From Sabellastarte sp. h YS-2021 (taxonomy: Eukaryota > Annelida > Polychaeta > Sabellida > Sabellidae), in contig OZ024935.1 of NCBI GenBank assembly GCA_964017235.1, positions 87,635,052 through 87,699,051 on the forward strand: a stretch of DNA of 64,000 nucleotides, given 5' to 3'. The notes beneath the pieces were generated by a model, which worked only from the letters and a program-made list of their open reading frames with translations, had not been told where the DNA came from and made no database searches. This document shows positions 11,116 to 23,600 of this stretch, in pieces. How positions within the stretch are numbered: the stretch's first letter is position 1; every line of letters begins with the position of its first letter. A program made the translations under genes and the position numbers.

Positions 11116-13372
11116 TTTTTTTTTTTTTTGTAAATAGAGTTACAATGTTACAATTACAAATTTTCAAACAATGTACAAAGCCTTTATCATACAGCAGTTG
11201 CTAAATATTTTTTTAATATATGTATGTTTTTTCAATAACACAGTCACACATGCATATTAAATGTCAGTAAAAATTTGGCTCCACAATGACCACCTCTTTT
11301 CAAAATTCTCTGATGTATTGTTGACTCTTGATAGCATTTCTTGTTCAATGAATTTTTCTTTTATTAAGTTTTGCAGATTTGATAAATACAAATCTCGTTT
11401 TTGCTTAGCACTTCTAAAAATATAACATCTTGCTGACAGCAAAATGAAATTTATGGCCCAGAAGGAGTGCTCCTTAAAGACACATCCTAAAATTTTGTCT
11501 GTTTCAGTTAAATTTAGGTCATAACCAATTTTTGTTTTAATCCAATATGTTATTTTACTCCAAAGAGAATCTGCTTTTTCACAACTTGAAAACAAATGTT
11601 TCATTGTCTCACAATGTTTTCCACACAATATGCACAGGTTTGAGTCTGATATATTAGTTTTAAACAAAAATTTGTACCAGAATTCTTCGAACAACTCTAT
11701 ACTGAAACCATACATAATACTTGTCATCTATTGTCCAGAAGTTTATTGTATAAATTTGTTTCCAAAAATTTTCATTGTATGCTATTTTAAGTTTTAAACA
11801 CCATTTTACTTCACAGTCTAAAGGGCACTTGGTGGGTTCATTAAGAATTTGGTATGCATATTGCTCTCCTTTTTTAGAATGAATAAAAAGTTGTATATGA
11901 AATGGAATATATGGCCCTGTAAAGCTAAAATCATTTGTTTTTTGAGATTTCTTGATATAATTTGATACAAGCCTTCTTATAGTAAAATAATTTAAGAAAT
12001 TAATATTAATGTGGTATTTTTGGTTCATCTCTTCCAGGGTTATCACCCTACCATTTTCATTTAAAATATCTCCTACGATAAAAGTACCCTTTTTACACCA
12101 ATCTGGAAAAAAATGTTTTGTTGGTTGCTAGTTTACTGTAATACCAAATGCATGAGGTCAAAATGTCTTGATTAGTTTTGACTACAAGTATATAACCCAA
12201 TATGTAAAAACTAAGCACCAAAAGGGATTAATTTTAGAATCTAAGGTTTGAATCCATTTAGCACCTACTCTGTATAGCTTAGTTATAGCCACAATAGTTG
12301 TTTCAAGTATTTTAAACCAACCGTTACATTGGTCTGTGTTAAGCTTTTTGAGCCAGCCAAGCTTTAGACTTTTTTCAAAATTGTAAAGATCAATCATTTC
12401 TAGCCCACCTTTAAGATAAGTCCTGCAAATGTCTTTTCTGGATACTTTGTGGGGCTTGCCTCCCCAAAGATAAGTACAAATGAGTGTTTCAATTTCTTGT
12501 AAAATTGTTTTTGTAATTGGAATGGAAATGAACAGATGTACAAATTTGGATAATATCAAAGATTTTATTACTGTTATTTTCCTAAGGGTGTCAACTGTCT
12601 ATAGCTCCATGAGTTGACAACTTTTTTGGTTTTATCTAAAGCTGTATTAAAATTTAAGTTTGGTATATCAATTAATCTGGTAGAGAAAGTTAAGCCTAAA
12701 ATTGAAAACTCAGAGTCTACCCATTGCAGTTTTGTAGAGTCCTTCAATTTGTCCTTTGAGTTTTTTTTATTACCTATCCAGATAAGTTTTGTTTTTTCAG
12801 GATTTACTTTTAATCCCGAAAATGAACCAAATATCTCCAGTACATTCATAGTTGCCTGAAGAGAAGAAAAACTACCATCTCTTAATATTGTGGTGTAATC
12901 TGCAAATTGTGTAATTTTGAGTACATATTCACCAACTTTAATGCCCTTTATATTTGGATTTTTCTCAATTAATAAATTTAGAATTTCAGCTACAAGTTAA
13001 AACAGATATGGGGCAATGGGATCCCCCTGTCGGCAGCCCCTTCTTATTGGAATAGCTTCAGATAGAATTCCACATTGTAGCACATGTGCATTAATATTTT
13101 TATTAAATAATTTTATCCAATTAATAAAATTTTTGTTAAATCCAAAATTTTTAAGCACTTTATACAGGAAATTCCAGGAAACGGAATCAAAAGCTTTCTC
13201 AAAGTCAATCAACATCAGCAACCCAGGAATTTGATTTTTTTTTCTGTGTAATATATTAAATCATATAATTTAAATTATTAACCTTGTGCATTCCCCAATG
13301 TTTCTTCCTTTTATAAAGCCAGACTGACATAGAGATATCAAATTGTCCAGTACAGGCTTTAGCCGTTCTGTT
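11116..13372 (-). mobile_element. 5'-truncated, inactive L1/Tx1-type LINE with poly(A) and 13-bp TSD
   Basis: The minus strand encodes a reverse transcriptase in broken frames: QSGFIKGRNIG (about 13300-13330), LIDFEKAFDSVSWNFL and GCRQGDPIAPYLF (12997-13221), and FADYTTI (about 12895). Then come GLKVNPEKTKLIWIGNK, a long C-terminal region (ICTYLWGGKPHKVSRKDIC) and a zinc-knuckle-like LCILCGKHCETMKHLFSSC near 11600. These are typical of L1/Tx1-like elements in aquatic animals. It is dead on several counts: a stop after PYLF, Tyr replacing the second Asp of the FADD catalytic box, and frameshifts. The endonuclease half is absent, so the 5' truncation falls inside the reverse transcriptase. A T-run at 11116-11129 is the poly(A) tail on the minus strand. 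Confidence 0.9.
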
Positions 13373-13385
13373 GAACTGTTGACAC
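13373..13385. repeat. LINE target-site duplication, right copy
   Basis: gaactgttgacac is identical to 11103-11115. It flanks the 5'-truncated end of the LINE. Confidence 0.9.
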
Positions 13386-13826
13386 ATGAATTTTGTCCAG
13401 ATCACCATCTCAATCCTAAAATTTTTAAAGATGTTTTAACATTTCTCTCATAAGTAATATTTGAGAAATTGGGCCTTGGCGAAGGTAGACATTCTTTGGG
13501 TGATCTTGTTTAGAATAAAACAGATATTCATTACTTCTGTAAATATCCTTTCTACAAAAACTATCTTAGAAACTGTCATGTCCATGCTCCATTTTCTAAA
13601 GCTTGACTAAATAATACCATTTTCATATGTTTATACTAAATGTCATAATATATACAAAAAAGATATAATGTATGTAATCTAATATTTAAAAAATGCAACA
13701 AGTGTGAGAAGTAGTTTTTGGTTTACTCCCACAGTTTCTTGCAGTTTCTCTCTCACAATCAGCATTTCTCTTGTTCCAAAACATGCCTATTTGAGGCTGG
13801 TAGATCTTCTATCTGTTGATTTACAG

Positions 13827-16800
13827 GATGATGATGCAATACCAAACCAGAGTCCTGTGAAGTATGACGTTGGAGGTGTGCTAATGCTTAGCCTACCTGA
13901 ACCTGAGACATTGCCATCATGTTCCATAGCTTTGCCAGATACATCAGAACACATGAGACCACTTAAAATAAGTCTAGAACCACTGAAAAATGATCCTGTT
14001 TTTAGAGTAATAGTTGACAGTCCTGTAGATAAAGTAAAAGAAAGTATTAAGCGCTATGGTATTCAGTATCAGAACAAGTCTGGTTTTTATTGGATTCACG
14101 CTGCCACAGCATTGGGCCAGTTGGATATTGTAAAAATATTGGCCAAAATTGGAGGGTCAATAAATTCAGTGACTAAAAGCAGGAAAACTGTATTGCATAT
14201 AGCCGCATTAACCAATCATGTACACATAGTATCGTGGTTGGTGGCTCACGGTCTTGACATCAATGCCACAGATGAGAAAGGTACATCAGCCTTGCAAATT
14301 GCTGCTTTAGGGGGTTTCAGTTCTATAATGGATAATCTTTTAACACATGGAGCTCAGGTCAATGTAAAAGACAAGCAAGGACGAACTCCATTGATGGCAG
14401 CATCACAGCAAGGTCATTCTGAACTTGTAAAACTCCTTTTGGCCTCAGGTGCAGATGTTGAGCAGAAAACATCAACTGGGAAACAAGCTTTATTTTTTGC
14501 ATGCATGAATCAAAACAGGGAAATAGCTCAAATATTACTTGAGTCTCAGAAGTTTTCAGATGGAGACCAAGTGCTAATTTGGTGTGCCTTGAAAGGACTT
14601 CAAGAAATGGTGGAACTCCTGGTGGAACACGGACAAGATCTTAATTGTCAGGATAGTGATGGCAGAACACCATTGATGGCTAGCTCACAAGGAGGTCACA
14701 TAAAAGTGTTTCAGATTTTACTGGATCATAATGCAGATGTAAATATGATCTCTCATCATGGTGAAACTAGTTTGCACTTTGCTGCTTTCCATAATCATTG
14801 TGATATTTTGACAATCCTTCTAGATAAGGTTGAGGATCTCAACTACATGGATAAAAATGGTAATACTGCTTTGATGTATGCAGCTTCACAAGAAGAAAAA
14901 TCTGCCATAGAATGTCTTGTTTTCTCAGATATTGACATAAATGCCCAAAATAGAAATGGGAAAACAGCGTTAATGATTGCTGCAGAGTCAGGTCACTCAG
15001 ATATTGTAAACATCCTGCTACAAAAAAATGCATCACCTGAGATCGTTGCTAATAATGGGTTAAATGCAGCTCAATTTGCACAAATCAATGGTTATTCTGA
15101 TATTGCAAAGATGTTAAAAGAAAATGATTCCAGAAGGGATCAGAATGAATGGACTGATCTTGTGATGGCAGTAAGGGCAGGAAACATATCTCAGGTAGAA
15201 GAGTTGAACAAGAATGGTGTGAGTGTTGAACAGTATGACAATCAAGGGGTGACACCATTAATGATTGCAGCCCTTTATGGTCATGTAAACTTAATAGAAT
15301 GGCTCCTGAGGAAAGGTGCACGTCCTGAAAGCCAGAATTCCCATGGACGTACTGCATTGGCATATGCCCTTGCAGGTGGCCATATCACCATTGCAGATAT
15401 TCTACTTGGATGGGGATTAAGTTTGAATGAAACTAGTGACAATGGAGAAACAATGCTTTACCATGCAGCTTCTGTGGGTAGCTACTGTACTGTTGAGTAT
15501 CTGGTTAGACTAGGTTCCGACGTAAATCTAAGGAATATAGAAGCTAAGACACCTCTAATGGTTTCAGCAGAGAAAGGTCACCTGACAATAGTAGCATACC
15601 TTGAGCAAGCAGGCGCTGATATTAAATGTACATGTGACCAGGGTTTTACAGCAACAGACTATGCATTTGTTGAAGATAGAGTGGAAGTTCATAATCTACT
15701 GACAAACAAATCCGTGGAAGAAGACTCAAACGTGAGAATCAATGAAGGAGCTCTTGTTGCTGCCAGTGATCATGGAGAAATTGACACTGTTCGGCATCTT
15801 TTGAACGCTGGAACTTCTGTAAATTATAGAGACCCAATAAATCATGGCACAACAGCCTTATGTCGGGCAGCAGTCAGATTCCATAAGGATATTGTGGATC
15901 TTCTGTTGGAGCATGGGGCAGATATTCACGCAAAATGTTTGGATGGTGAAGATGCTTTTTTAGCTGTGTGCAGGAAAGGTAATACTGCTCTTGTGAATCT
16001 TTTTATCCAGCATGGAGCCAATGTTAATACTAGAGACATTTGTAATAGGACACCTTTGATGTATGCATCTGAGTTAGGAGAAATGACCATAGTCAAAATT
16101 CTGCTTGCAAATAATGCATTGAAGAACCTAAGAGATACCAACTGCGGGGCTTCAGCACTGTTAGCTGCCGTAGCAAAAGGACATCTAGATATAGTAAGCA
16201 TGTTATTAGAAGCTCATGCATGTGTAGACATATTAGATTTTGATGGCCACACTCCATTACTTTTAGCTTGTTTGCGTGGTTTCTTACCAGTGGTTGAAGT
16301 ACTTGTCCAGTATAATGCTGAGGTAAACTTTTCTGACAAATTAGACAGAACACCACTCATGGCTGCTGCTCAACATGGTCATCTCTCAGTTGTTCAATAT
16401 CTTGTCCAGAATGGAGCTTCAGTAAATATGGTATCAGTCCAGGATGTAACTGCAAGGGATATTGCTATGGCTGGACATCACTATGAAGTGGCCGATTGGC
16501 TTGAAACACATATGGCAGAGTCAAGATATTCTAGGCTTGGCAAGTCAAAGTATGAAAGAATTATTGACATGAACCCCAGACAAATGGCTACCATAGTTGA
16601 AAGCAGAGAAAATACGGCACAGAAAGGAAATGCACAGGCCGAGTTACGTGACATGTGTGAAAACAACTGGGGTTTTGAAGATGCGATCTCCTTTACTATT
16701 AAAAACGGGGCCAATGTTAACCATGTGTACAGAGATGGGAAAACTGCACTGATTCTGTCAGCAGAAAACAATGCTCAAAGTCATGTTACATGGCTGCTCA

Positions 16801-17693
16801 AGTTTGGAGCAGAAGTCAATGTGCAGGACAAGGAAGGCCGTTCTGCATTGATCTATGCTGTACATAATAACAATATGGAGATGATACAGCTACTTCTGCA
16901 GCACAATGCCTTTGTTGGTATTCAAGACAAGAATGGTCAGAGCCTGTTGGGTTATGCATCGGAAAACAAAAATGCTGAGTTGGTGGAATTTCTGGACAAC
17001 CTGTTACGCACAGATAATGAAGTGCTTTATAATGAACCATATTTACACCAAACACTTGCCAATGCTGTCTCTTCTGGTCAAGTAGAAGAAGTGAAAAAGA
17101 TACTTTCACAAAGAAGTCTTCTTCCTGGTGACATTGAACATTCCACAGTCATGAGTTGTAGTCATCTGACTGGTGAAGATGGGGTTAATATGGTGCATCT
17201 GCTACACAGTTATGGAATAGATATCTTTTATGTTGACAATGATGGTGGTTCTCTATTGCAGCAAGCTATTTCAGTGAACAATATAGCAGTATTCAGTGCT
17301 CTTTTGGAACTCAGAAAAGGCAGTGTAGGTTTGGATGACAATTTTGTTGTTGAAAGTGTTATGCATGGAAATCCTGAAATGACCAAACTGTTAATAAACA
17401 GTATGAAGGACATTGATGCAAGTGTGATAACCTTACTTTTCAAGTTCATTGCCTATAATAATGACATGGACTTGTTGGCTGATTGTGTATGCAGGAAATG
17501 GTTCTTGAGGGTAAACATTCAAGAACTTGGGTCTTTCATTCTTAAGGCAGTGTTAAACCATGAGATAGCACAAGAGGCATTTCGGCACCTACCTCCAAAG
17601 ACGAGTGAAGATGTTCAAAATTCGTCTGGTCAGATCCTGCAGAGTGTGTGGGAACTGCTGGAGTCTAATACACAGCATCTAATTGGCAAGAAT
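13827..17693 (+). CDS. Large ankyrin-repeat exon
   Basis: This 3867-nt exon (1289 codons, phase 0 at both ends) is bounded by acceptor gttgatttacag|GAT and donor AAT|gtgagt. The repeats follow the 33-residue pattern: RTPLMAASQQGHSELVKLLL, RTPLMASSQGGH, KTALMIAAESGH, VTPLMIAALYGH, RTPLMYASELGE, RTPLMAAAQHGH and KTALILSAENNA, about 30 in all. A charged non-repeat insert (AESRYSRLGKSKYERIIDMN, about 16516-16580) splits them into two blocks, and the last repeats decay into a helical tail. About 120 open nt before the acceptor are pyrimidine-rich and probably intronic. So long an uninterrupted exon in a gene whose other exons are 27-671 nt suggests that the ankyrin block was gained as a unit. Confidence 0.9.
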
Positions 17694-20600
17694 GTGAGTC
17701 ATTTGCATATGGGTCTTCATGATAATTTGTGGGTAGATATTTCAGTACAAAATCTGTGTTTACAATGATAATAGAATAAGCTTAATTGTAAATGCGCACA
17801 TTCTAATTTAGACAAAACATTATACAGTGTTTTCAATTGTTAAACTTAAAAGTCCCCAGCATACAGTAAAATGAAGCAATTGATTATGTTCAGCATTATA
17901 TTATTTGGCTTATTTACACGAATTTCGTAGCACTTTTACTCATGTAAATTATTTATTTAGTACTGGTTTTGGATCATTGAGAAACAGAAGGTCACACCTC
18001 TGTCATGTTGAAAGCGGGGTGATTTAAAAGACAAACATTACAGATATCAGGAAATTATTTAGCACTTTTTAATAGTATTGGCATTCTCAAGTGATAATGT
18101 ATGATTCCACTACCAGTTAAAGCCATTGTATATATCTGTGCGCATGTTTTCATCTCATTATTCAAGTATTGTGGAACATTCATTATTGCTGTTTTTATTC
18201 GGATATTATTTTCACCCGTGTGAGGGAAAATGTTTGTCCAAGCTATATGTCAGAAACCATAATGTGTAGGAAGTTGACATATGATAGAGGCATTGGTTAG
18301 GGGTGTAGGTGTGAAGGTCATCGTGTGACCTTGATTTGACCTTAGGCCTTTCCATAGTGACCTTGACCTTTAAAATCTTGTCCGGGCTATATCTCAGAAA
18401 CCATGTGGTGTAGGAAGTTGATACATGGTAGGGACATTGGCTCGGGGGTGTAGGTGTGCATCATCATCATGTGACCTTGATTTGACCTTTGACCATGTCG
18501 TAGTGACCTTGACCTTTAAAATCTTGTCCAGGCTATTTCTTGGATTCCTTAACATGTAGGAAATTAATACTTGGTAGGGATGTTGGTTAGGTGTTGTAGG
18601 TGTGCATCATCATCATTGTGTAACCTTTAACCTTGGCTCTGTTAAAGTGTGTTCACCTGCCATATTGGAGACCTGTATCTTTTATGATAAAGATATATGG
18701 ATTGCTGCAACCAATTATAATATGATTGTACTTTTACTAAATTGTGCTATTTCCATTGACAAGTATACTGCAATAACACATTTTGCAGCTTCACAATTTT
18801 CCATTGACAGCTATACTTCAATAACACATTTTATAGCTTCCCAATTTTAGTTCACTTTGTATAACTGACACTGCTCTGAAAATCTTCCAATTGTACTGTT
18901 TAACTGCTCCTGTCTCATGGTGTTGAAAACTATTTCCCTGGGCTGTGGGGTACGGGCATCTCTGATGCTATTTTTAGTCCATGAAATGTGCTAAATTGCT
19001 TATATTCCACCGGCTAGCAGATGAGAGACCAGATCCTGGTAACAGCAATAGAGAAAGGGGAGTATGAAGTGGCCAGTATCTTAGCTGAGGATGTGACCCA
19101 GTTGGACCAGTATGTGATCTGTACAAGTCATGGAGAGGGAGGTAGGTTCCTTTTTGGTGGTATGTTCTAACTCAAGTTAAAACTTGTTCGGGTAATGGCA
19201 GATTTTGAGGTATAAAATATGAATAATGTTCATTCTCCCTTAAAAAGGCTTGGAAACTCATCACAGCACACATGGGCAATTTTTCTGATCAAATTCTTAC
19301 CCTTTGTACATTTTTTGCAGATTGTTTTTACATTACTTTATTTACAAAATATAATCTTGAAATTTGCTCTCTTTGGATTATTACTGAACTGTTTGAAAAG
19401 TTAAGAGTCATATTTCTTTGTAATATACATCAAAGTAATTAAAGTTGACAACAACAAGAAACCTCCCTGAGAATGACATAGCTGGTTGTTTTGACAGCAA
19501 TTATAGCAATAGCAATTATAGCAATTTTGACAGCTGATCACAGGCTATCACCACTGTGTGGTAATGCAGAGAGCCTGTCCTAATGTGACCCTGCCTGAAC
19601 ATTATCAAAAACCCAAACTTTGACTTTTAAATGTTGTTGCTAATATCCTTATACCTGTTCTATGACTTTAAAATGTTGTTGCTAATATACAGGGTCTGTG
19701 TCCCGGACTTATCATTACATGTCCCTGATTGACACCTAAGAAGGCTGCTACAACTTGTTTAGTTGAAACATAACATGAAAACGGGCCAAACCATTTATTG
19801 TGTAAAATACCCTTAACTTATCCTCACTATTGCTGTGTGTTGGTGGGACCAAACATACACAACCAGACAAGAATATTTTTAAAGAAATATTCTTGTTGAT
19901 ACTACTGCACATATGAATAGCTGAGTGTGCATGCGCACATACCCAGAAACACTGTTTCGCTATGCTTTAATTTTGGTCGCGAGGGAGCAAGCATTGTTGT
20001 ATACAGTTTTATTTTGCAAAGTTTTCAAGATGGCAGAAGGACAGATTAAAACAAAGGCTATGATGTATGTGTTACTTTCAAGGAGGAAGACTGCTTTATT
20101 TGCCTTCAATTAACAGCTAATCAAAAGGAAAAATTGAAAGCCAAGAATGTATATGAGAAGAAAAAATCCAAAAATGCATCTCAAAACAGTTAGAAGAGAT
20201 TTTATTGGGAGGTGATGATAACCAATCCTCTTCTACCCCATCTATCTCTTCTGAAGACAGGAGTACATATACCATGACTTCTACTTACCCTATGTGAATG
20301 ATTCTGGCCTGGCTAGATGCCATGCACATTTGTGTGTCAGTATTGGAATCAAAAACAGGTAACAGCTCTGCTTCCTCCCATGTGGTTAAAAGGGCAGAGG
20401 CTACACTTGGTACAGAGGAATTCCCCAATAAACAATAGAAGACACTTCACTGGGGGCTTATGAAATCCAACATTCTATTACCTCATCTACCTCTACAGGA
20501 AGTCTTCTTCTACCTCGTCTTCCACTTATCTTCTGACTTTTTCTAGCTAAGCTTGACCTTATGCAAGGTCGAATATCATCACTGGAGACAAGTAACAGTC

Positions 20601-23600
20601 CTAGTACTTAACCAAGACAGAACGGCAAGTTCTTCCAGACAAGACAATTACAGTATAGGACAAGATGGGAAGTGTAACCAACAAGCCGTAGATATTCACG
20701 ACAAGACGGTTGGATGTGGGTGAGGCCACAGTCCGGATACAGAGTCTGTGAAACTTGGTATTTGTTTAAATACAGACTTGTCACAGACTAGTTAGTAACA
20801 GACATAAAATGCAGTCAACACATACACCTCAAAAACACTCATTTTGAAAGGAATGGCTTTTCCCTGATTTAATGTTTTCCTAAAAGTATGGAAGTCATTC
20901 CTTTGATGTCGATTTGTCAATCACTTTTTTAGTAATCACTTGATTGGATTTCCCCCTATTGTTTGGGAATCCGGGAAAATACCTTTAATTAGAACAAAGA
21001 ACAAACTGGATAGGATTAATAACAACTAAGGGTTTGCCCTTTACCTGTCTAACTTACATAGATAGCATTTAATTTAATGGCAGATGGTTGTTGCCTACTG
21101 TTTTAAATAGCTCAGCCATTTAGAACCCTTGTTTAAAATCATTGGGTGAACATGGTGGGGTCTGCCATTTAAAATAGCGTACCCAGCTGCTCTAAATGGC
21201 TTGGGGGTTAAAACGGCAGTAAACACATTTATGAGAACAGAGATCTAAGAGAGGAAATTATAATCCTACCTATTTTGCCCCAATAGGACACTGCGATTAT
21301 TATGCTATACAAAATATACTGATTAAAATTATTTATTAAATATGTGTTTAGTTTTTCTAGGCACATAATGATAGACAGCAAAATTTCATATTTAAATCTA
21401 AAACTTGTTAGTACAGGTGAAAAATAATCAGCAAAAAGCAAAAAATATTAAATGCATTCATAAAAGTATTCATGAATTCGAATACAAATACACAGAAAAG
21501 TGTATTCAAATGTATGAATATATGAATATGAATACCCCAGGCCTGGGGTTTTATGACCACTCCCAGAATTCTAATGTTATTCATGGGGATTCTAGTTTCC
21601 AATAAGCAGATTACACACAACATGATTTCAGTGGTACTTGAAAACCCATTGGAAATATCCCCAATCATTAGACATTCAGATTCCCTGTAGGTTGTCCTCA
21701 CCATGCAGAGGAACACAGTCTTCTGTTATTCATCAATGCTTCTGTCAAGGGTTGGGGATCACATTTGGGATACCTGACAGTCCGTGGCATGTGACCGGTC
21801 ACAGAGACAAGTCTTCATATCAATATTTTAGAACTGAAGGCTGTGGTTCTTGCAATAGAGGCTTTTTAAACTCACCTTGGAACCTAGAGGGTCTTAGTTG
21901 CTTCAGACAATGCCACAGTTTTTGGATGATTTACCAAATTTGGTACACATGATTGCAACAAAAATAAACAAGCTACCCTGTCTGTTTCTCCACTCCCAGA
22001 CCGAGACGGCTATGCCTACTGTCCAATAGCTCTCATTCCAAAACTAGTACATCAATGAGAACTTGTGCCTGTCAAATATCAGGGTGGCCAGCTGAGCTGG
22101 TCTTGAGACCTAAAAGACCACATTGGAAAAATCTCTTCAAACAACCATTCAGAGATTTCACCAAAACCTACCTTATCTCAATCTCCATGTTTGACATCTG
22201 GACTCGAGACCAAACTATCTCAAGAATTCTCAGAGTCAGTGGCAAATAGAACTAAGGTACCTGAGAGACTTTGAAAAAGAAGAGTCTGTGAATCAAGGTG
22301 GACCATTTTTGAATCATGCTGCAAGGAGAGTCAGGTCGACTTCAAACAGCCTTCTCTGACCCAAATAGCAGATTTTTTTTACTAATCTCTTCACTGATAA
22401 AAGTCTGAGGCCTACCACAATTGCAGGATACAGCACTGCTATTGCTGATTTTTCTTGGTGTTGATATCTGTCAAAGTTATAAACTCAGAAGACTGATTGG
22501 CAGTTTTCATAGAGATATACCAATGAATGATTGAGTTTATATCCTCTCGGGTCTTATCTTTGCTACTATTAGCATTAACCAAATAACCAGTTGAACCATT
22601 GAAGGATGCTTCTTGTGACATTCAAAACAGGTTTTCTCATGACCTTGGCCTCTGGTAGGAGGAAGGGGAGGCTCATGCTTGGACTTTCAAAACCTTGAAA
22701 CACATAACTGGTTGGAAGGAGGTCCAGATTTTCTGGCAAGGAATTAGCTAGCCTCTAATGGACCAGTCATTGTTCAGCCTATGGTCATTTCGGCTCTTAA
22801 GAGCTCTAAAATACTATCTCAACAAGACTAAAGATCTTAAACAGGGGAAGCATTAGTATTTTATCTCTTTCAAATATGACTTTTTTAGGAGACATACAAT
22901 TAACCATTCTTCTTGCTGACTTGTCAGAGTTTTGACCTTGAGACGCAGAATGTTTTCAAGGTCAAGGCTCATGATGTATGTTCTATTGCGGCTTCTTTAG
23001 TGTTTCCTGGATCATGTTTCTGGAAGTCACACTCTTCAGTTTATTTTGTTTTACTTAAAGGATGTGACTTGGAAGTCATATGAAGGGTCAGACTACTCTT
23101 TAGGACCTGCAGTTTCTGCCCAGTATGTTGTTCACTTGTAGTGTGTATACTGTATTATAACAGTACATTAATTATATGTACATACTACCCAGTTGTGTTC
23201 ACTCTCTTACTTATACCTTATTCCCATGGGACACATCTGTTGGAATATTTCCAAAGAAGAGTGTACAATAATGGTCATAACACCATAACTATAAGCCATA
23301 GCTGCCTATAGATAAGTCATATCAGCCTGAAGGTTACAAATCTGGGTAGAAATGCTCTGTGAAAAACATTTTTAAATAAAAAATATGGTAGTTATTCGAA
23401 ATACCTGTGATTGTAATACTAGCCCCTCACACTAAAAAGATAAGGGTTGCAACTTCCAGATTTTGCTCGAAAGCAGAAACTCAATGAAGTCAGAAGCAAA
23501 ATCCTAAAAGTGGAGCTGGGGTTATAAAAGAGCAGGAAGAGAACCGAACTGATTTCTCTCAATTCTCCAATTTTGTGTCATCTTGACAAAATGAAAGGGG

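Larger units (their letters stand above)
11006..13510 (+). repeat. Dispersed repeat R1, copy 3, split by a LINE
   Basis: The left part (acctccgccaaggaggttat, then 'aagttatgaaaggatttttg') runs to 11115. The right part resumes at 13373 and ends with 'ttggcgaaggtagacattct', the expected end of this family. The LINE at 11116-13372 separates them. Confidence 0.7.

Noticed and set aside
13704..13826. The ATG at 13704 as start of the ankyrin protein
   Set aside because: The 41 codons before 13827 are pyrimidine-rich and Ser/Leu-heavy without domain character, and a good splice acceptor (gttgatttacag) sits at the exact phase-0 junction with DDDAIPNQ.
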